From NCBI GenBank assembly GCA_025355585.1, contig JANXZJ010000193.1, forward strand, positions 1 to 64,000: 64,000 nt of DNA, given 5' to 3'. This DNA is from Mariniphaga sp. (GTDB lineage Bacteria > Bacteroidota > Bacteroidia > Bacteroidales > Prolixibacteraceae). Made by a program: the position numbers and the translations under genes. The notes under the pieces were generated by a model. That model was not told the origin of the DNA. It ran no database searches and was given only the letters and a program-made list of their open reading frames with translations. This document shows, one piece after another, positions 16,276 through 25,754 of this stretch. Each line of letters opens with the position of its first letter. Position 1 is the stretch's first letter.

Positions 16276-16791
16276 CTACTTTGGCATCACCACCGTATCG
16301 ATCACATGAACAACACCGTTTGTAGCTTTTAAATCAGTAGCGATAACAGTTGCAGTACCACCCTTTTCATCTGTAAGGATTACATTTGCACCCTTTAGTG
16401 AGGCCATCAGCTTTCCACCATTGACAGTTGTAAGCACAGCTTTTCCTTTACCTGTCTTAATTGCTGCAATTACAGCTGCGGCATCAAGTTTTCCGGCTAC
16501 CACATGGTAGGTAAGAATTGATGCAAGTATTGCCTTGTTTTCGGGTTTGAGAAGGTTATCTACAGTTCCGGCCGGCAACTTGGCGAATGCACTGTTTGTG
16601 GGTGCAAAAACCGTAAATGGACCTTTACTTTGAAGTGTGGCCACAAGATCGGCCGCTTTAACTGCTGCAACAAGGGTTGTATGATCTTTTGATCCTGCTG
16701 CTACTCCTACGATATCTCCTTCTGCTTTTGCACCAACGGATGCAATTACAAGAACAAAAACAAAAACTGGTAATAAAAATGAATTTTTCAT
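16276..16791 (-). CDS. Secreted fasciclin-domain protein
   Basis: 171 residues: signal peptide (MKNSFLLPVFVFVLVIASVGAKA) then one fasciclin/FAS1 domain filling the rest. Hallmarks are HTTLVAAVKAADLVATLQSKGPFTVFAPTNSAFAKLP (about 36-75, the H1 box FTVFAPTNSAF), ILTYHVV (about 93-99, YH motif) and TNGVVHVIDTVVMPK (H2 box) at the end. FAS1 proteins mediate adhesion or matrix contact; the bacterial role is not fixed. It has its own terminator and appears monocistronic. Confidence 0.92.
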   Translation of the reverse strand: MKNSFLLPVFVFVLVIASVGAKAEGDIVGVAAGSKDHTTLVAAVKAADLVATLQSKGPFTVFAPTNSAFAKLPAGTVDNLLKPENKAILASILTYHVVAGKLDAAAVIAAIKTGKGKAVLTTVNGGKLMASLKGANVILTDEKGGTATVIATDLKATNGVVHVIDTVVMPK

Positions 16792-16967
16792 CGCATGTTT
16801 ACTTTAAATTAATAATATTTGTACAACAACGATGACAACACAATGTTCTGAATATTAAGATTTATAAATATTAATTAACTATTCTGTTTAAATAATATCT
16901 AAAATACTTAAACACTATAAACATCAAATACAAGGACTTAAATTGTGCGAGAAACAAATATTTTTCT

Positions 16968-17013
16968 CGAAAAAAAAAGTATCAAAAGTGAAATTTCACC
17001 CTTGATACTTTTT
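16968..17013 (-). terminator. Rho-independent terminator of the Spy/CpxP-like gene
   Basis: The stem AAAAAGTATCAA (16974-16985) / TTGATACTTTTT (17002-17013) is extended inside by GTGAAATTTCAC. On the minus strand it is followed by a run of T. Confidence 0.88.
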
Positions 17014-17041
17014 AAAATCTTAAATCAGTATAAGAAACGGA

Positions 17042-17425
17042 CTACCTGTTCTGCATTCTTTTGGCGCGTTCTTCGGCTTGTTTCTTGCGATATACAACCA
17101 GTTTCTCCGCTTGTGCAGGAGTTATAACTGCACTGATTTTTTTGTCAGTTTCTGCCTGCATTTTGGTTCTCTCTTCACGCATTTTATCGCGGTCCATTTC
17201 ACCACCTGCTTCGCGCATTTTTGCAAATGCTTCCGACTGTTTCTTTTGAGCTTCTGTAACAATAGGAGTTACTTTGGCAACCTGATCTTTTGTTAGTCCT
17301 AATTCGGTAGTCAGACCATCGATTTCTCTTTGAAGTCTGGCAGCTGGATCACCACCACCTGGCTGTGCAAAACCTGAACCCATCGTCATAATCGCAACGA
17401 ACAAAACCAATAATAATTTTTTCAT
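17042..17425 (-). CDS. Small periplasmic Spy/CpxP-like (LTXXQ-type) protein
   Basis: 127 residues: signal peptide (MKKLLLVLFVAIMTMGSGFA) followed by an all-helical, charged mature part. The pattern LTTELGLTKDQVAKVTPIV (about 38-56) followed by long Glu/Lys/Arg-rich helices and VITPAQAEKLVVYRKKQAEER matches the two-helix 'LTxxQ' proteins related to Spy/CpxP and to Bacteroidota DUF4890. Likely a periplasmic chaperone-like or metal/stress-related protein; evidence is by pattern only. Confidence 0.75.
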   Translation of the reverse strand: MKKLLLVLFVAIMTMGSGFAQPGGGDPAARLQREIDGLTTELGLTKDQVAKVTPIVTEAQKKQSEAFAKMREAGGEMDRDKMREERTKMQAETDKKISAVITPAQAEKLVVYRKKQAEERAKRMQNR

Positions 17426-17528
17426 AATATAAAATTTTAAATTTCGGTGGTTAGACTATACGAATGCTTGTTGGTTTAACCGTAATATTATTTTTTTTCA
17501 AAAATATTTAACCCGAAATTCGGCAGCC

Positions 17529-18362
17529 TCAGGAATTTAACCGGATACCATCTGTCCCGATTGTAATCAGGCGTTTTTTGTATAAAGAACCGACAGCCTG
17601 TTTAAAAGTCTTCTTGCTGATTCCAAATACGCGGTACACCTCTTCTGCTTCACTTTTGTCTGAAACGGGAATAAATCCACCCGCCTTTTTCAACTCATCA
17701 AGAATCATTTGGGTAATCGGATCTACCTTTACATATCCAAGCGGCTGAAGTGAAAGGTCGATTTTATTATCTGTTCTTACCTTTTTTATATATCCCTTCA
17801 TCTTAATACCCTTGGCAAGCTGCTCGAAAACTTCGTTTTCATAAAGAATTCCCCAATGAAGGTTATTCACAATCGCTTTATAACCAAGTTCAGTTTCACT
17901 TTCAATAACAAGATCAACCTCTTGTCCTGTCACATACTCAGGCACAGTCTTGTCTAAAAACTTATTCAGCTTTGCAGAAGCAACAATCCGTTTGCTCTCC
18001 TCATCAACATGAATATAAACAAGGTACGATCGACCTTCAATCATTGTAACCTTTTGTTCCCGAAAGGGGACGAGTAAATCTTTCATGATTCCCCAGTCGA
18101 GGAAAGTGCCGATCTTATTGACTGACTTCACGCGAAGCATTGCAAATTCACCCACCTGCGCATAAGGTTTTTCAGTGGTTGCAATGGGCCTGTCTTCCGA
18201 ATCAAGGTAAAGAAATACATCGACAAGATCGCCGGGCTGACAGTTTTTGGGAACATATCTGATCGGCATCAATATTTCACCTTCGCTCTCTCCATCGAGA
18301 TAAACCCCGAAATCGACCTCCTTAAGTACCTTAAGGGTATTGTATTTACCTATATTAACCAC
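17529..18362 (-). CDS. cvfB: CvfB-like S1-domain RNA-binding protein
   Basis: 277 residues matching the CvfB/YitL layout: three tandem S1-like OB-fold domains (about 1-65, 68-130, 145-205), then a C-terminal winged-helix domain (about 215-275). Marker segments are LKVLKEVDFGVYLDGE, AMLRVKSVNKIGTFLDWGIMKDLLVPFREQ, GYKAIVNNLHWGILYENEVF, and FGISKKTFKQAVGSLYKKRLITIGTDGI in the winged helix. CvfB binds RNA and affects virulence-factor expression in Staphylococcus; in Bacteroidota it is a conserved cytosolic protein of unclear target. Confidence 0.9.
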   Translation of the reverse strand: MVNIGKYNTLKVLKEVDFGVYLDGESEGEILMPIRYVPKNCQPGDLVDVFLYLDSEDRPIATTEKPYAQVGEFAMLRVKSVNKIGTFLDWGIMKDLLVPFREQKVTMIEGRSYLVYIHVDEESKRIVASAKLNKFLDKTVPEYVTGQEVDLVIESETELGYKAIVNNLHWGILYENEVFEQLAKGIKMKGYIKKVRTDNKIDLSLQPLGYVKVDPITQMILDELKKAGGFIPVSDKSEAEEVYRVFGISKKTFKQAVGSLYKKRLITIGTDGIRLNS

Positions 18363-18550
18363 TTCGCTTTATTTTAGATTGCAAAGGTAGAACAAAAAAC
18401 TGTTCCACTAGCAATTTGTCAATTTCGCTATACAGTAAATAGCAGATTACTTATATTAAAAACATCTGTTGAATACGAAGAAAATCAATACATTTAAAAC
18501 CTGATTACCAGGGAAAAATTTAAAATTATATATCTAATTATTAATACAAT

Positions 18551-19405
18551 ATGAGAATGAAGTTTGCACGCGCAATTATGATGATGTCATTAATAATCTT
18601 CCTGTGCAGTTGGGGAGAAAAGGGACATCAGAAAATAAACGGATCTGCCCCGCAATTTTTTCCTGCAGGGCTCAGTAATTTTAAAGGTTGGTCTGAAAAG
18701 CTCGCCGCGCATGGTTCGGATGCCGACGACCGCAAAAAAGATGATCGTACAGAAGGGGTAAAGCATTACATCGATATTGATGCCTACAAGGATTTTGTTG
18801 AAACGCACAAGATAGTTGAGGATAAAGACGCTGCATTTCTGCTTTATGGAAAGAAATTCATTATGAAAAACGGTACACTTCCATGGGTCACCGATTCCAC
18901 CTACCATGTATTGGTTCAGCAATTCAAAGCAAACGATTGGACAAAAGTAGTATTAACAGCTGCCGATCTTGGACATTACGTGGGTGACGGATATATGCCG
19001 CTCCATCTTACGCTTAATTACGATGGCAAACTTACCGGGCAAACCGGTATTCACAGTCGTTACGAATCGAAAATGATCAACAAGTATATTGATGAAATAA
19101 CTGTTAAGCGATCACGTAACCGGAAAATTAAAGATGTAAACCGTTACATTTTCGATTATATGTACAGCAATTACCAGTATAAAGACTCTCTGTTAAATGC
19201 GGATAAGGTTGCCTACGAAAAAGCAAATCACGAATATTCCGATCTTTACTACCAGACTCTTTGGAATCAGACACAAGGATTTACGAAGAAACTAATTGCC
19301 GGTTCGTCAAAATCGCTTGCGGAATTAATCAGAATGGCATGGATCGAAGCCGGAAGACCAAGTTTACCGCGTAACATTATCTTTCCGGAAGCACCTCAGA
19401 ATTAA
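18551..19405 (+). CDS. Secreted zinc-dependent phospholipase C / P1-nuclease-like protein
   Basis: 284 residues with a signal sequence ending before WGEKGHQKI. In the P1-nuclease/phospholipase C superfamily the mature protein begins with the zinc-binding Trp and this WGxxGH motif. Further putative zinc ligands are an Asp in GSDADDRK (about 54-61), His in VKHYIDID, the ADLGHYVGD motif (about 138-148), PLH, and the late GIHSRYES with H-x-x-x-E. This set fits three-zinc hydrolases cleaving phosphodiesters. Whether the substrate is nucleic acid or phospholipid is not clear. Alternative start at the third codon. Followed by a strong terminator. Confidence 0.8.
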   Translation: MRMKFARAIMMMSLIIFLCSWGEKGHQKINGSAPQFFPAGLSNFKGWSEKLAAHGSDADDRKKDDRTEGVKHYIDIDAYKDFVETHKIVEDKDAAFLLYGKKFIMKNGTLPWVTDSTYHVLVQQFKANDWTKVVLTAADLGHYVGDGYMPLHLTLNYDGKLTGQTGIHSRYESKMINKYIDEITVKRSRNRKIKDVNRYIFDYMYSNYQYKDSLLNADKVAYEKANHEYSDLYYQTLWNQTQGFTKKLIAGSSKSLAELIRMAWIEAGRPSLPRNIIFPEAPQN

Positions 19406-19446
19406 AGTTGATCAGGAAAGAACCAAAACCTGTATATCACAAATAC

Positions 19447-19497
19447 AAAAAGCAGATCTCCATGGAAATAAAATTAATCCATGGAAATCTGCTTTTT
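19447..19497. terminator. Bidirectional hairpin terminator
   Basis: The stem AAAAAGCAGATCTCCATGG (19447-19465) pairs with CCATGGAAATCTGCTTTTT (19479-19497), with one G-U mismatch and a 13-base loop. The T-run on the plus strand and A-run at the 5' side allow termination in both directions, serving the plus-strand nuclease-like gene and the convergent gene at 19539. Confidence 0.88.
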
Positions 19498-19538
19498 AAA
19501 TCCGTGTGATTCTTCTTAAATCCGTGTAATCCTCGTAT

Positions 19539-19871
19539 TTAGAAATAATCGGGTGCAGTTTTCTTGGCTGTAGCAGCGGCAGTAGTAAAATATTTATCCA
19601 GATGGGTCAGCAACATCTCGATAAAATAGCCATGATAAGCGCTGTAAAGTGATGCAGTCATCGGAGCATCGTTAGTACCAAGAATACCAAACCTCAGTTC
19701 ATCTTCTCCCACTTCAGGACGAAGCCAAGCCCTGTTGATCCATTTGTCTGGCGTATGTGTAAAATCGCCTGACGAATCATACGACCACAACTCGGCTTTC
19801 TTATCATCGACAGCCCTCTTAATTTCATTCAATAACCCCTCAGGGTTTTCAGTTTTAACAATTATTGCCAT
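19539..19871 (-). CDS. Conserved hypothetical protein, 110 aa
   Basis: Not assigned to a named family. Soluble, without signal peptide or membrane segment. The composition is ordinary (ELWSYDSSGDFTHTPDKWINRAWLRPEV in the middle, then LRFGILGT and a helical YHGYFIEMLLTHLDKYF). It lies 26 bases upstream of nothing on its own strand except the terminator. The uppP gene is just upstream on the same strand (spacing 26 bases), suggesting co-transcription with uppP. Confidence 0.65.
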   Translation of the reverse strand: MAIIVKTENPEGLLNEIKRAVDDKKAELWSYDSSGDFTHTPDKWINRAWLRPEVGEDELRFGILGTNDAPMTASLYSAYHGYFIEMLLTHLDKYFTTAAATAKKTAPDYF

Positions 19872-19897
19872 AGTATCCTAAATATTAAAATTAATTT

Positions 19898-20692
19898 TTA
19901 AAGTACACTCAAATCATAACCCAATAAACTCATGATGATAATTGCTAATCCAACTACAATCCTGTAATATCCAAAAGCTTTAAACCCGTATTTGGTAAGA
20001 AAGGCAATGAAGAATTTAATTGCAGCCATTGCCACTAAAAATGCCACCACATTACCGATCAGCAATGCCGTTAAATTGTCAGTTAACATGGTTGCAGCCT
20101 GGGGATCCATTACAAGCTTCAGTAATTTGTAGCCCGAAGCAGCTGCCATCGTCGGTACCGCCAGGAAAAACGAAAATTCCGCCGCATTCTTCCGTGTCAG
20201 TTTGGTTGACATTCCGCCTACAATGGTTGCCATTGAACGCGAAACTCCGGGGATCATCGCAATACATTGAAAGAAACCTATCTTTAAAGATCGTTTCCAG
20301 TCCATCTCCTGGTCTTTGTCAGGATAATTGAACCATTTGTCGACAAACAACATAAACACACCGCCTATTACGAGCATTACGGCAACGACAATTACATTTT
20401 CGAGTAAACTATCAATCTTCTCGCTTAATAAAAAGCCAATAATCAAAGCAGGAAAAACAGCGATCAGTAGTTTCCAGTAAAAATCCCAGGTTTGAAAAAA
20501 ACGTTTCCAATAAAGAACGATCACCGATAATATGGCGCCGAACTGGATATTGACAGTAAAAACCTTCACGAATTCAGTGCTTTCCATCGCCAGTATTTTT
20601 TGGGCAATAATCATATGCCCTGTCGATGAAACCGGGAGAAACTCGGTCAGTCCCTCAACAATAGAAATTATAATATTCTGAAATAAAGTCAT
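19898..20692 (-). CDS. uppP: Undecaprenyl-diphosphatase UppP (BacA)
   Basis: 264 residues from the ATG giving [28 protein letters not shown], the canonical N-terminus; 28 upstream codons are open but not family-like. An integral membrane enzyme that dephosphorylates undecaprenyl diphosphate to recycle the peptidoglycan lipid carrier; overproduction gives bacitracin resistance. Signatures: [14 protein letters not shown] (about 13-26) with catalytic Glu and the Ser/Thr box, and [23 protein letters not shown] (about 150-172) with the PGxSRS motif. About eight transmembrane segments. Confidence 0.95.
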   Translation of the reverse strand: MTLFQNIIISIVEGLTEFLPVSSTGHMIIAQKILAMESTEFVKVFTVNIQFGAILSVIVLYWKRFFQTWDFYWKLLIAVFPALIIGFLLSEKIDSLLENVIVVAVMLVIGGVFMLFVDKWFNYPDKDQEMDWKRSLKIGFFQCIAMIPGVSRSMATIVGGMSTKLTRKNAAEFSFFLAVPTMAAASGYKLLKLVMDPQAATMLTDNLTALLIGNVVAFLVAMAAIKFFIAFLTKYGFKAFGYYRIVVGLAIIIMSLLGYDLSVL

Positions 20693-21045
20693 CTGCAACA
20701 GTATTATTAAAACGTTGAACTTAATTTTCCGGAGATGCAAACTTAATAACCTTTTTGCATTTATAAAGCATTCCACTACCTTCTTAACCGATAAAATGCT
20801 GTAAAATAAAATGTGATAACGATTTTTTGATTCTTAAACCTGCGATATCATAAGGGCAAATGCAATATCACCGGCAATAATCCCCCAATTACAATAAAAT
20901 CAAACCAAAGAAGGATTAAATAATTTAAAATTTAAACATGGATGGATGAAGATGCATGTGTTTATCTGTTCGGCCTTTCTGCTTTAGAATTTATTCACTT
21001 CCTTTATGATTGGAAATTAAAGCACATTATTCAATAATTTATTCA
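20693..21045. other. Intergenic region between uppP and a divergent small membrane protein gene
   Basis: AT-rich; no gene, hairpin or clear promoter pair recognised. A TTG at 21010 could extend the downstream frame by 12 codons, but the ATG at 21046 is the better start. Confidence 0.45.
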
Positions 21046-21510
21046 ATGATTTTAAAATACAAATCCTCAAAAACGATTCAGAATCAATCCGATTTTAAGA
21101 GTGATTCCACCAGGATCATCTCGAATCTGAAAATCCTGTTGCATGAATTAAATACAAAAACCGAAGTATTTGGAAATAAAATTGTTTTCGGACAGATGTT
21201 AAAGGAACATGTAAGCGGTGCGGGTTCCGGCCCGGGTACAATAATGCCACTTCGTGAAGGTGAGATTCAATTGTTCTGGGCGGAAGCTGATAAAACAAAA
21301 GTCACATGGGAAATCAAACTTAACTCCCTCTTATTCTTCACATTTCTGCTTGGCGCGATTGCGGGCGTTCTTTCCTATGTGTTTCTCGACACAAAATTGA
21401 TTGGTTCAATAATAATACTGTTCGCGGCCTGGGTTTCCTCATTTCTTATCTGGCGGCAGTATGCCATTTTTGAAATGAATGATCTGATCCAAACCAGTAG
21501 CCTGATGTGA
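21046..21510 (+). CDS. Small membrane protein, 154 aa, unknown
   Basis: Not recognised. From ATG 21046 the N-terminal 85 residues are soluble and mixed alpha/beta (GQMLKEHVSGAGSGPGTIMPLREGEIQLFWAEADKTKVTWEIKL). Two transmembrane helices follow (about 94-114 and 118-136, the second containing IIILFAAWVSSFLIW), and a short tail. The soluble region may face the cytoplasm. No neighbour gives a functional clue. Confidence 0.6.
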   Translation: MILKYKSSKTIQNQSDFKSDSTRIISNLKILLHELNTKTEVFGNKIVFGQMLKEHVSGAGSGPGTIMPLREGEIQLFWAEADKTKVTWEIKLNSLLFFTFLLGAIAGVLSYVFLDTKLIGSIIILFAAWVSSFLIWRQYAIFEMNDLIQTSSLM

Positions 21511-21576
21511 TTTCACATGCCTATTCATAACTTTACCTGATCAAAATTGCATTTGCCTATTTTAAAAGTAACGAAG

Positions 21577-21746
21577 ATGTCATTAAAAAAAGGAAAGTCA
21601 AAGAAAGTAATCGGTTCGAATATAGAGGAATTGCTACATAAGTTCAGGGAGACAGAAATCATTGGTACAAGTCACCCGGAGTTGTTTGAAATGGCACAAA
21701 ACAAGCAGTCGCCATTGCCTACTCGGAAGCAAAGAAGAAAAAATAA
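21577..21746 (+). pseudogene. Small basic DUF6496-like protein gene with -1 frameshift
   Basis: ATG 21577 starts MSLKKGKSKKVIGSNIEELL, typical of a family of 50-70-residue basic proteins ending in a KQAVAIA...SEAKKK helix. After codon 41 (MAQ) the frame is lost. Shifting by one base at the AAAA run (21698-21701) restores K-Q-A-V-A-I-A-Y-S-E-A-K-K-K-K and a stop at 21744-21746. One missing A in that run explains everything. Without the shift the frame reads into the neighbouring convergent gene and gives a nonsense tail to 21834. Restored length is 56 residues. The function of the family is unknown. Confidence 0.75.
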
Positions 21747-21748
21747 TT

Positions 21749-24220
21749 TTAATTCCTTCCCGGTAACTCTATTTTCTGTTCATGAAGAAAAATCTTTCCT
21801 TCAGGCGAAATTCCTTCGATGCGAACTGCGATAGTATGAACTGAAGGAGGAGCATAAAACCGGAAAGAGGCGGTGCTGGTCGAATCAATCACCATGTCAG
21901 GTTTCCAGAAGATAGATGCATATTTTTCATAATCGGATGAGGTAGGAGGAATGACATATTTAGGTTCAAAATATTTTACAGGAGGCGCATAACCGTTTAC
22001 TGCTATTCGCTTTATATTCGTTGGATCAGCGATATTTCCAAAAAGAGGCGTTGTCCGTGATTTTATCGAAATCGTACCTTCAGAGCCTCCCATCCCCTGG
22101 CCAAATCCGCTTTTATTAACAGCAACAGCCTCTACTAATTCGATCGGAAATTCGAGAATATCACGGGGATTCCTTACCTTAATTCCATCTATCATCATAA
22201 TGGGTTCACTTGCATTGTGACTGATAGACTTTGTACCTCTGCCCATGTTAAAATGAGATTCTCCATCGATCTTTTCCACCCTGATAAAAAAATGGATTTC
22301 AAGTAACATCTGCATATCACTAAACTGTCTGTAATTTTCTTTTGTGAGCGTCAGGGTATGATCCATTAATCCGACAAAAGGATTATCTGCAAACGGGCTT
22401 TTCTTCTGCGATTTAATTGTCACCTCTTTCAACAGGATTGTTTCCTTTGTAAGTTGTGGAAGATCATCAATGATCTCTTTCGATTTATTGGCCAATGTAA
22501 AAAGTAGTGGTCGGAAATCGGGAATACCCATAAAAGATTCGGGAATGCTCATCTGAAGGACACGGTTCATATTTTGACCTTTGTTATTTGAAGCCGATGC
22601 AATAACCCATGTTGAGTCGGAAAGATATAACCGGTCAAATTTATACTTCCCTTCAATATCAGCCTTAGACCATAGAACCAGGTTATTCTTTGGGGAGATC
22701 AAAGTGATCTGACTCTTTTGTTCCGGTTTGTTCCTAAGCCAGTTTTTAACCTGCCCTTCAACTGTAAAACCATTTTCGAAACGGTAAACGAAATTGGGTA
22801 CTGTATCTTTTAAAATAATTGGCCAGTCATATTGACGCCATCCCTGTGTTAAGAGCAGGTTGTCAATGGCAACAGCGTGTTCAAAATCATTTTTTTCAAA
22901 ATAGCTGTTTGGGTTTTCGATGTTCCCGCGAAGAGCAGGACGTAATACCGATTCGGCTAGAAGGCTTTTATTGAAACTGTTCAGGTGGCTCTCTCCCGGA
23001 AGAATGGAGATGCTTAGTTTTGCCTGTTGTGGCTTGTTAAGTGAATCTGTAATGAATACATTCAGGTTCAACGAATCATGGGCGAGTTGAGTTGCTTTAA
23101 CCGACAAGGTCCCACTGGCTGTGGTATCCTGGTTATAAAAGATTCGTTCTGCTACCGGCACTAAATTTTCGTCAAAGACAGTTGCACTGACAATACCACT
23201 GCTCAGATTTTTTTTAATGACCTTCAGCTGTATGGCATTCTCTTTCGAAAAGTCGAAGCGAAAGGCATTGAATAACTGTCCGTTGGCATGTAATACAAGG
23301 AAGTAATGTTTGTTCAGCTGATGTGTCGTTTCATTGGTTAGTACTTTGATCCAAACTGCATCATTCCTGTAAGGATATACATGAATAATTACACCCGCAG
23401 GTGCTGCTTTCGGCAATTGCAATTCGCGTATGGTTCCATCGGGCAGCGTTACTTTAGCAATGTATTGTCCGCTTGTTGCCTGTGGAATAATGAATTTATC
23501 CATCCCGGTTTCATTTGTCGAAAACGAAGTTATTTCCTGGTTGTCACCAGTATATACCTTTCCTGTAATTCTCACTCCTTTACCATTCGGGTCGATGGCT
23601 TTAAGTCCGAATACATTATTTGCTCCCTCAAGAAACTTCCCGCTTTCGGGCAGAAACTGAATATCGTAATCAGGCAGGGTATCAGGTGATGTAATCAGTT
23701 CTTTTTGTCCCTTCTGATCAACAGATTTAATAAAGTGCTTCACGATAAGTTCGTCGCTGAACACTTTTTCGTGGCCAAGGATGGTTATAAACGTATTAAA
23801 ATCGTTTTCAGGGTAGAAGTTCCGCATCCAGTTGGTATATGTTCTGAAACAATAGGAACCGGGTGCCAGTGTGTCGGAAAGATGAATAAAGTGATTGGTG
23901 GTACCCACTTCCACAAAGAGAATCTTACGGGAGAGCAATACCTTTTCGGGCGACCATAGCTCGACATAAAGTTTTGTTGTAGCAGGGTTCAGATGTTTGT
24001 CCGACGGGTTTAATATATAGTTTGCAAACCATACATCATCTCCCTGAACATAGGCTGATTTATTAAAATGAGTATACACCCATTCGCAATTCTGAAGGAA
24101 GTAGTTCTTGTAAGGGACAAACAGTTTATCAGCAAGCAACGAATCATTTAGCGTATTCTGAGCAATAGAAACACAGTTAATGAAGGTCAATAGTGCAACA
24201 AAGAGCAGATTTCGGTTCAT
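21749..24220 (-). CDS. Large exported MG2-like / TonB-plug domain protein
   Basis: 823 residues with a signal peptide (MNRNLLFVALLTFINCVSIA). The N-terminal part has WVYTHFNKSAYVQGDDVWFANYI and LYVELWSPEKVLLSRKILFV, the macroglobulin MG2-type strand pattern seen in Bacteroidota envelope proteins. Several beta-sandwich repeats follow. The C-terminal third has a TonB-receptor plug-like segment with EPIMMIDGIKVRNPRDILEFP and VEAVAVNKSGFGQGMGGSEGTISIKSR. No outer-membrane barrel follows, so this is not a complete receptor. Such proteins are common in Bacteroidota without an established role; a surface or periplasmic binding function is inferred. Confidence 0.8.
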   Translation of the reverse strand: MNRNLLFVALLTFINCVSIAQNTLNDSLLADKLFVPYKNYFLQNCEWVYTHFNKSAYVQGDDVWFANYILNPSDKHLNPATTKLYVELWSPEKVLLSRKILFVEVGTTNHFIHLSDTLAPGSYCFRTYTNWMRNFYPENDFNTFITILGHEKVFSDELIVKHFIKSVDQKGQKELITSPDTLPDYDIQFLPESGKFLEGANNVFGLKAIDPNGKGVRITGKVYTGDNQEITSFSTNETGMDKFIIPQATSGQYIAKVTLPDGTIRELQLPKAAPAGVIIHVYPYRNDAVWIKVLTNETTHQLNKHYFLVLHANGQLFNAFRFDFSKENAIQLKVIKKNLSSGIVSATVFDENLVPVAERIFYNQDTTASGTLSVKATQLAHDSLNLNVFITDSLNKPQQAKLSISILPGESHLNSFNKSLLAESVLRPALRGNIENPNSYFEKNDFEHAVAIDNLLLTQGWRQYDWPIILKDTVPNFVYRFENGFTVEGQVKNWLRNKPEQKSQITLISPKNNLVLWSKADIEGKYKFDRLYLSDSTWVIASASNNKGQNMNRVLQMSIPESFMGIPDFRPLLFTLANKSKEIIDDLPQLTKETILLKEVTIKSQKKSPFADNPFVGLMDHTLTLTKENYRQFSDMQMLLEIHFFIRVEKIDGESHFNMGRGTKSISHNASEPIMMIDGIKVRNPRDILEFPIELVEAVAVNKSGFGQGMGGSEGTISIKSRTTPLFGNIADPTNIKRIAVNGYAPPVKYFEPKYVIPPTSSDYEKYASIFWKPDMVIDSTSTASFRFYAPPSVHTIAVRIEGISPEGKIFLHEQKIELPGRN

Positions 24221-24395
24221 AACAGTTAGTGCCGCTTTTAGTAAGAAACGATTGTTAAAATGAAAAAGTGCCAGATTTCACACGGTTTTCATAATCATTC
24301 GTGTTAATAATTCTCAAAGTTAAATCTTTATTTAAATTATTTGTAAATTTATGCCACTGGAAAAGGTCATTTTTTTCAAACTAAAAGTAATCAAC

Positions 24396-25625
24396 ATGAA
24401 AAAGTCGAATCGATTGTTTTTTGCTATGGCAGGCTTTCTGGTTCTTGCCATGACCACAAATGTATTTTCGCAGGATTGGCCTCAATGGATGGGAACCAAC
24501 CGCGACGGTAAAGTTACAGGCTTCCTTGCCCCAAAAACCTGGCCGGCCCAACTAACGACCCAATGGAAAGTAACAGTAGGATTGGGTGATGCTTCACCTG
24601 TATTGGCCGGGGGAAAACTCTATTCATTTGCACGTCTGGATTCGAATGAAGTCATCACTTGCCTTGATGTTACAACCGGACAGAAAGTCTGGGTGAATAA
24701 TTTCCCTGCACTTGCCATCACGGGTCCTGCAAGTTCACAACATCCGGGCCCAAGAAGTACACCTGTTGTCGGCGAAGGAAAGATTGTTACTTTAGGTGTT
24801 GGGGGAGTTCTCTCCTGTCTGAATGCCGCCACCGGAGCTTTGGAATGGCGAAATGAAGGGTTCATTAATGATTTACCTGCTTTCTTCACGAGCCTGTCAC
24901 CAATGATTTATAAAGGAAACTGCATCGTTCACCTTGGTGGAAAAGAGAAAGGCGAGATCATCGCATTTGATCTGAAAACCGGCAAACAGAAATGGTTATC
25001 AGCCAGTGACGGTCCTTCGTATGCATCTCTTGCCATGATGACCGTAAATGGTAAAAAGCAAATTGTTGACTTAACATCAAAAAACCTTGTGGGTATTGAT
25101 CCGGAGAATGGAAAGCTTTTATGGTCTTTCCCGGTACCATGCGAAAACAGGTTTTATAATTCAGCCAGTCCTGTAATCGATGGACAAACAGTTATTATTA
25201 CTGGTCAGGGACAGGGAACGAAAGCCATTAAGATTCAAAAACAAGGAGATGTTTTCGTTGCCACCGAGGTTTGGAAGAATGCAGAACTTGGTACAAAATG
25301 GAACACACCTGTGCTGAAAGATGGTTTTCTTTATGGTCTCTCGGACGGACGGAAATTATTTTGCATGAACGCTGCAACCGGGAAGACAGCCTGGATTGAT
25401 GCCAAACTGCACAACGATTTCGGAACCATTGTCGATGCGGGATCTGTAATCATCGCTTTACCACAAACTTCCAACCTGGTTGTGTTCAAACCCGACGAAA
25501 AAGCATATACTGAAGTTACAACGATTAAAGTGGCCGATACACCGACTTATACTTACCCCATCATCGCCGGCAATAAGCTGTTTGTTAAGGATAAGGAGTC
25601 GTTGTCGCTGTTGATCCTGCAATAG
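24396..25625 (+). CDS. PQQ-type beta-propeller repeat protein
   Basis: 409 residues from the ATG giving MKKSNRLFFAMAGFLVLAMTTNVFS (signal peptide); 15 upstream codons are open but precede the signal sequence. The mature protein is a WD40/PQQ-like beta-propeller. Repeated strands carry the W-x-x-x-x-G and 'L-D-x-x-T-G-x-x-x-W' pattern (CLDVTTGQKVWVNNF, CLNAATGALEWRN, AFDLKTGKQKWLS, GIDPENGKLLWSF, CMNAATGKTAWID). It resembles outer-membrane-protein-assembly or alcohol-dehydrogenase-like quinoprotein domains, but without obvious catalytic residues. Likely periplasmic scaffold or binding protein. Followed by a strong terminator. Confidence 0.88.
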   Translation: MKKSNRLFFAMAGFLVLAMTTNVFSQDWPQWMGTNRDGKVTGFLAPKTWPAQLTTQWKVTVGLGDASPVLAGGKLYSFARLDSNEVITCLDVTTGQKVWVNNFPALAITGPASSQHPGPRSTPVVGEGKIVTLGVGGVLSCLNAATGALEWRNEGFINDLPAFFTSLSPMIYKGNCIVHLGGKEKGEIIAFDLKTGKQKWLSASDGPSYASLAMMTVNGKKQIVDLTSKNLVGIDPENGKLLWSFPVPCENRFYNSASPVIDGQTVIITGQGQGTKAIKIQKQGDVFVATEVWKNAELGTKWNTPVLKDGFLYGLSDGRKLFCMNAATGKTAWIDAKLHNDFGTIVDAGSVIIALPQTSNLVVFKPDEKAYTEVTTIKVADTPTYTYPIIAGNKLFVKDKESLSLLILQ

Positions 25626-25661
25626 ACGATATTTTGCTTGACTTCTTCAGAAAATAAAGGA

Positions 25662-25722
25662 AGAGAGGTTGTTTCAAAACGGTGGAAATGCGTGAACCGT
25701 GCCTGAAACAACTTCTCTTTGT
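25662..25722 (+). terminator. Long hairpin terminator after the propeller gene
   Basis: The stem AGAGAGGTTGTTTCA (25662-25676) pairs with TGAAACAACTTCTCT (25704-25718) with one G-U pair. An inner ACGGT/ACCGT stem lies between. Followed by TTTGTATT. Confidence 0.85.
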
Positions 25723-25754
25723 ATTAAAAACGAACCTGCCTTGTACTAAAACCT

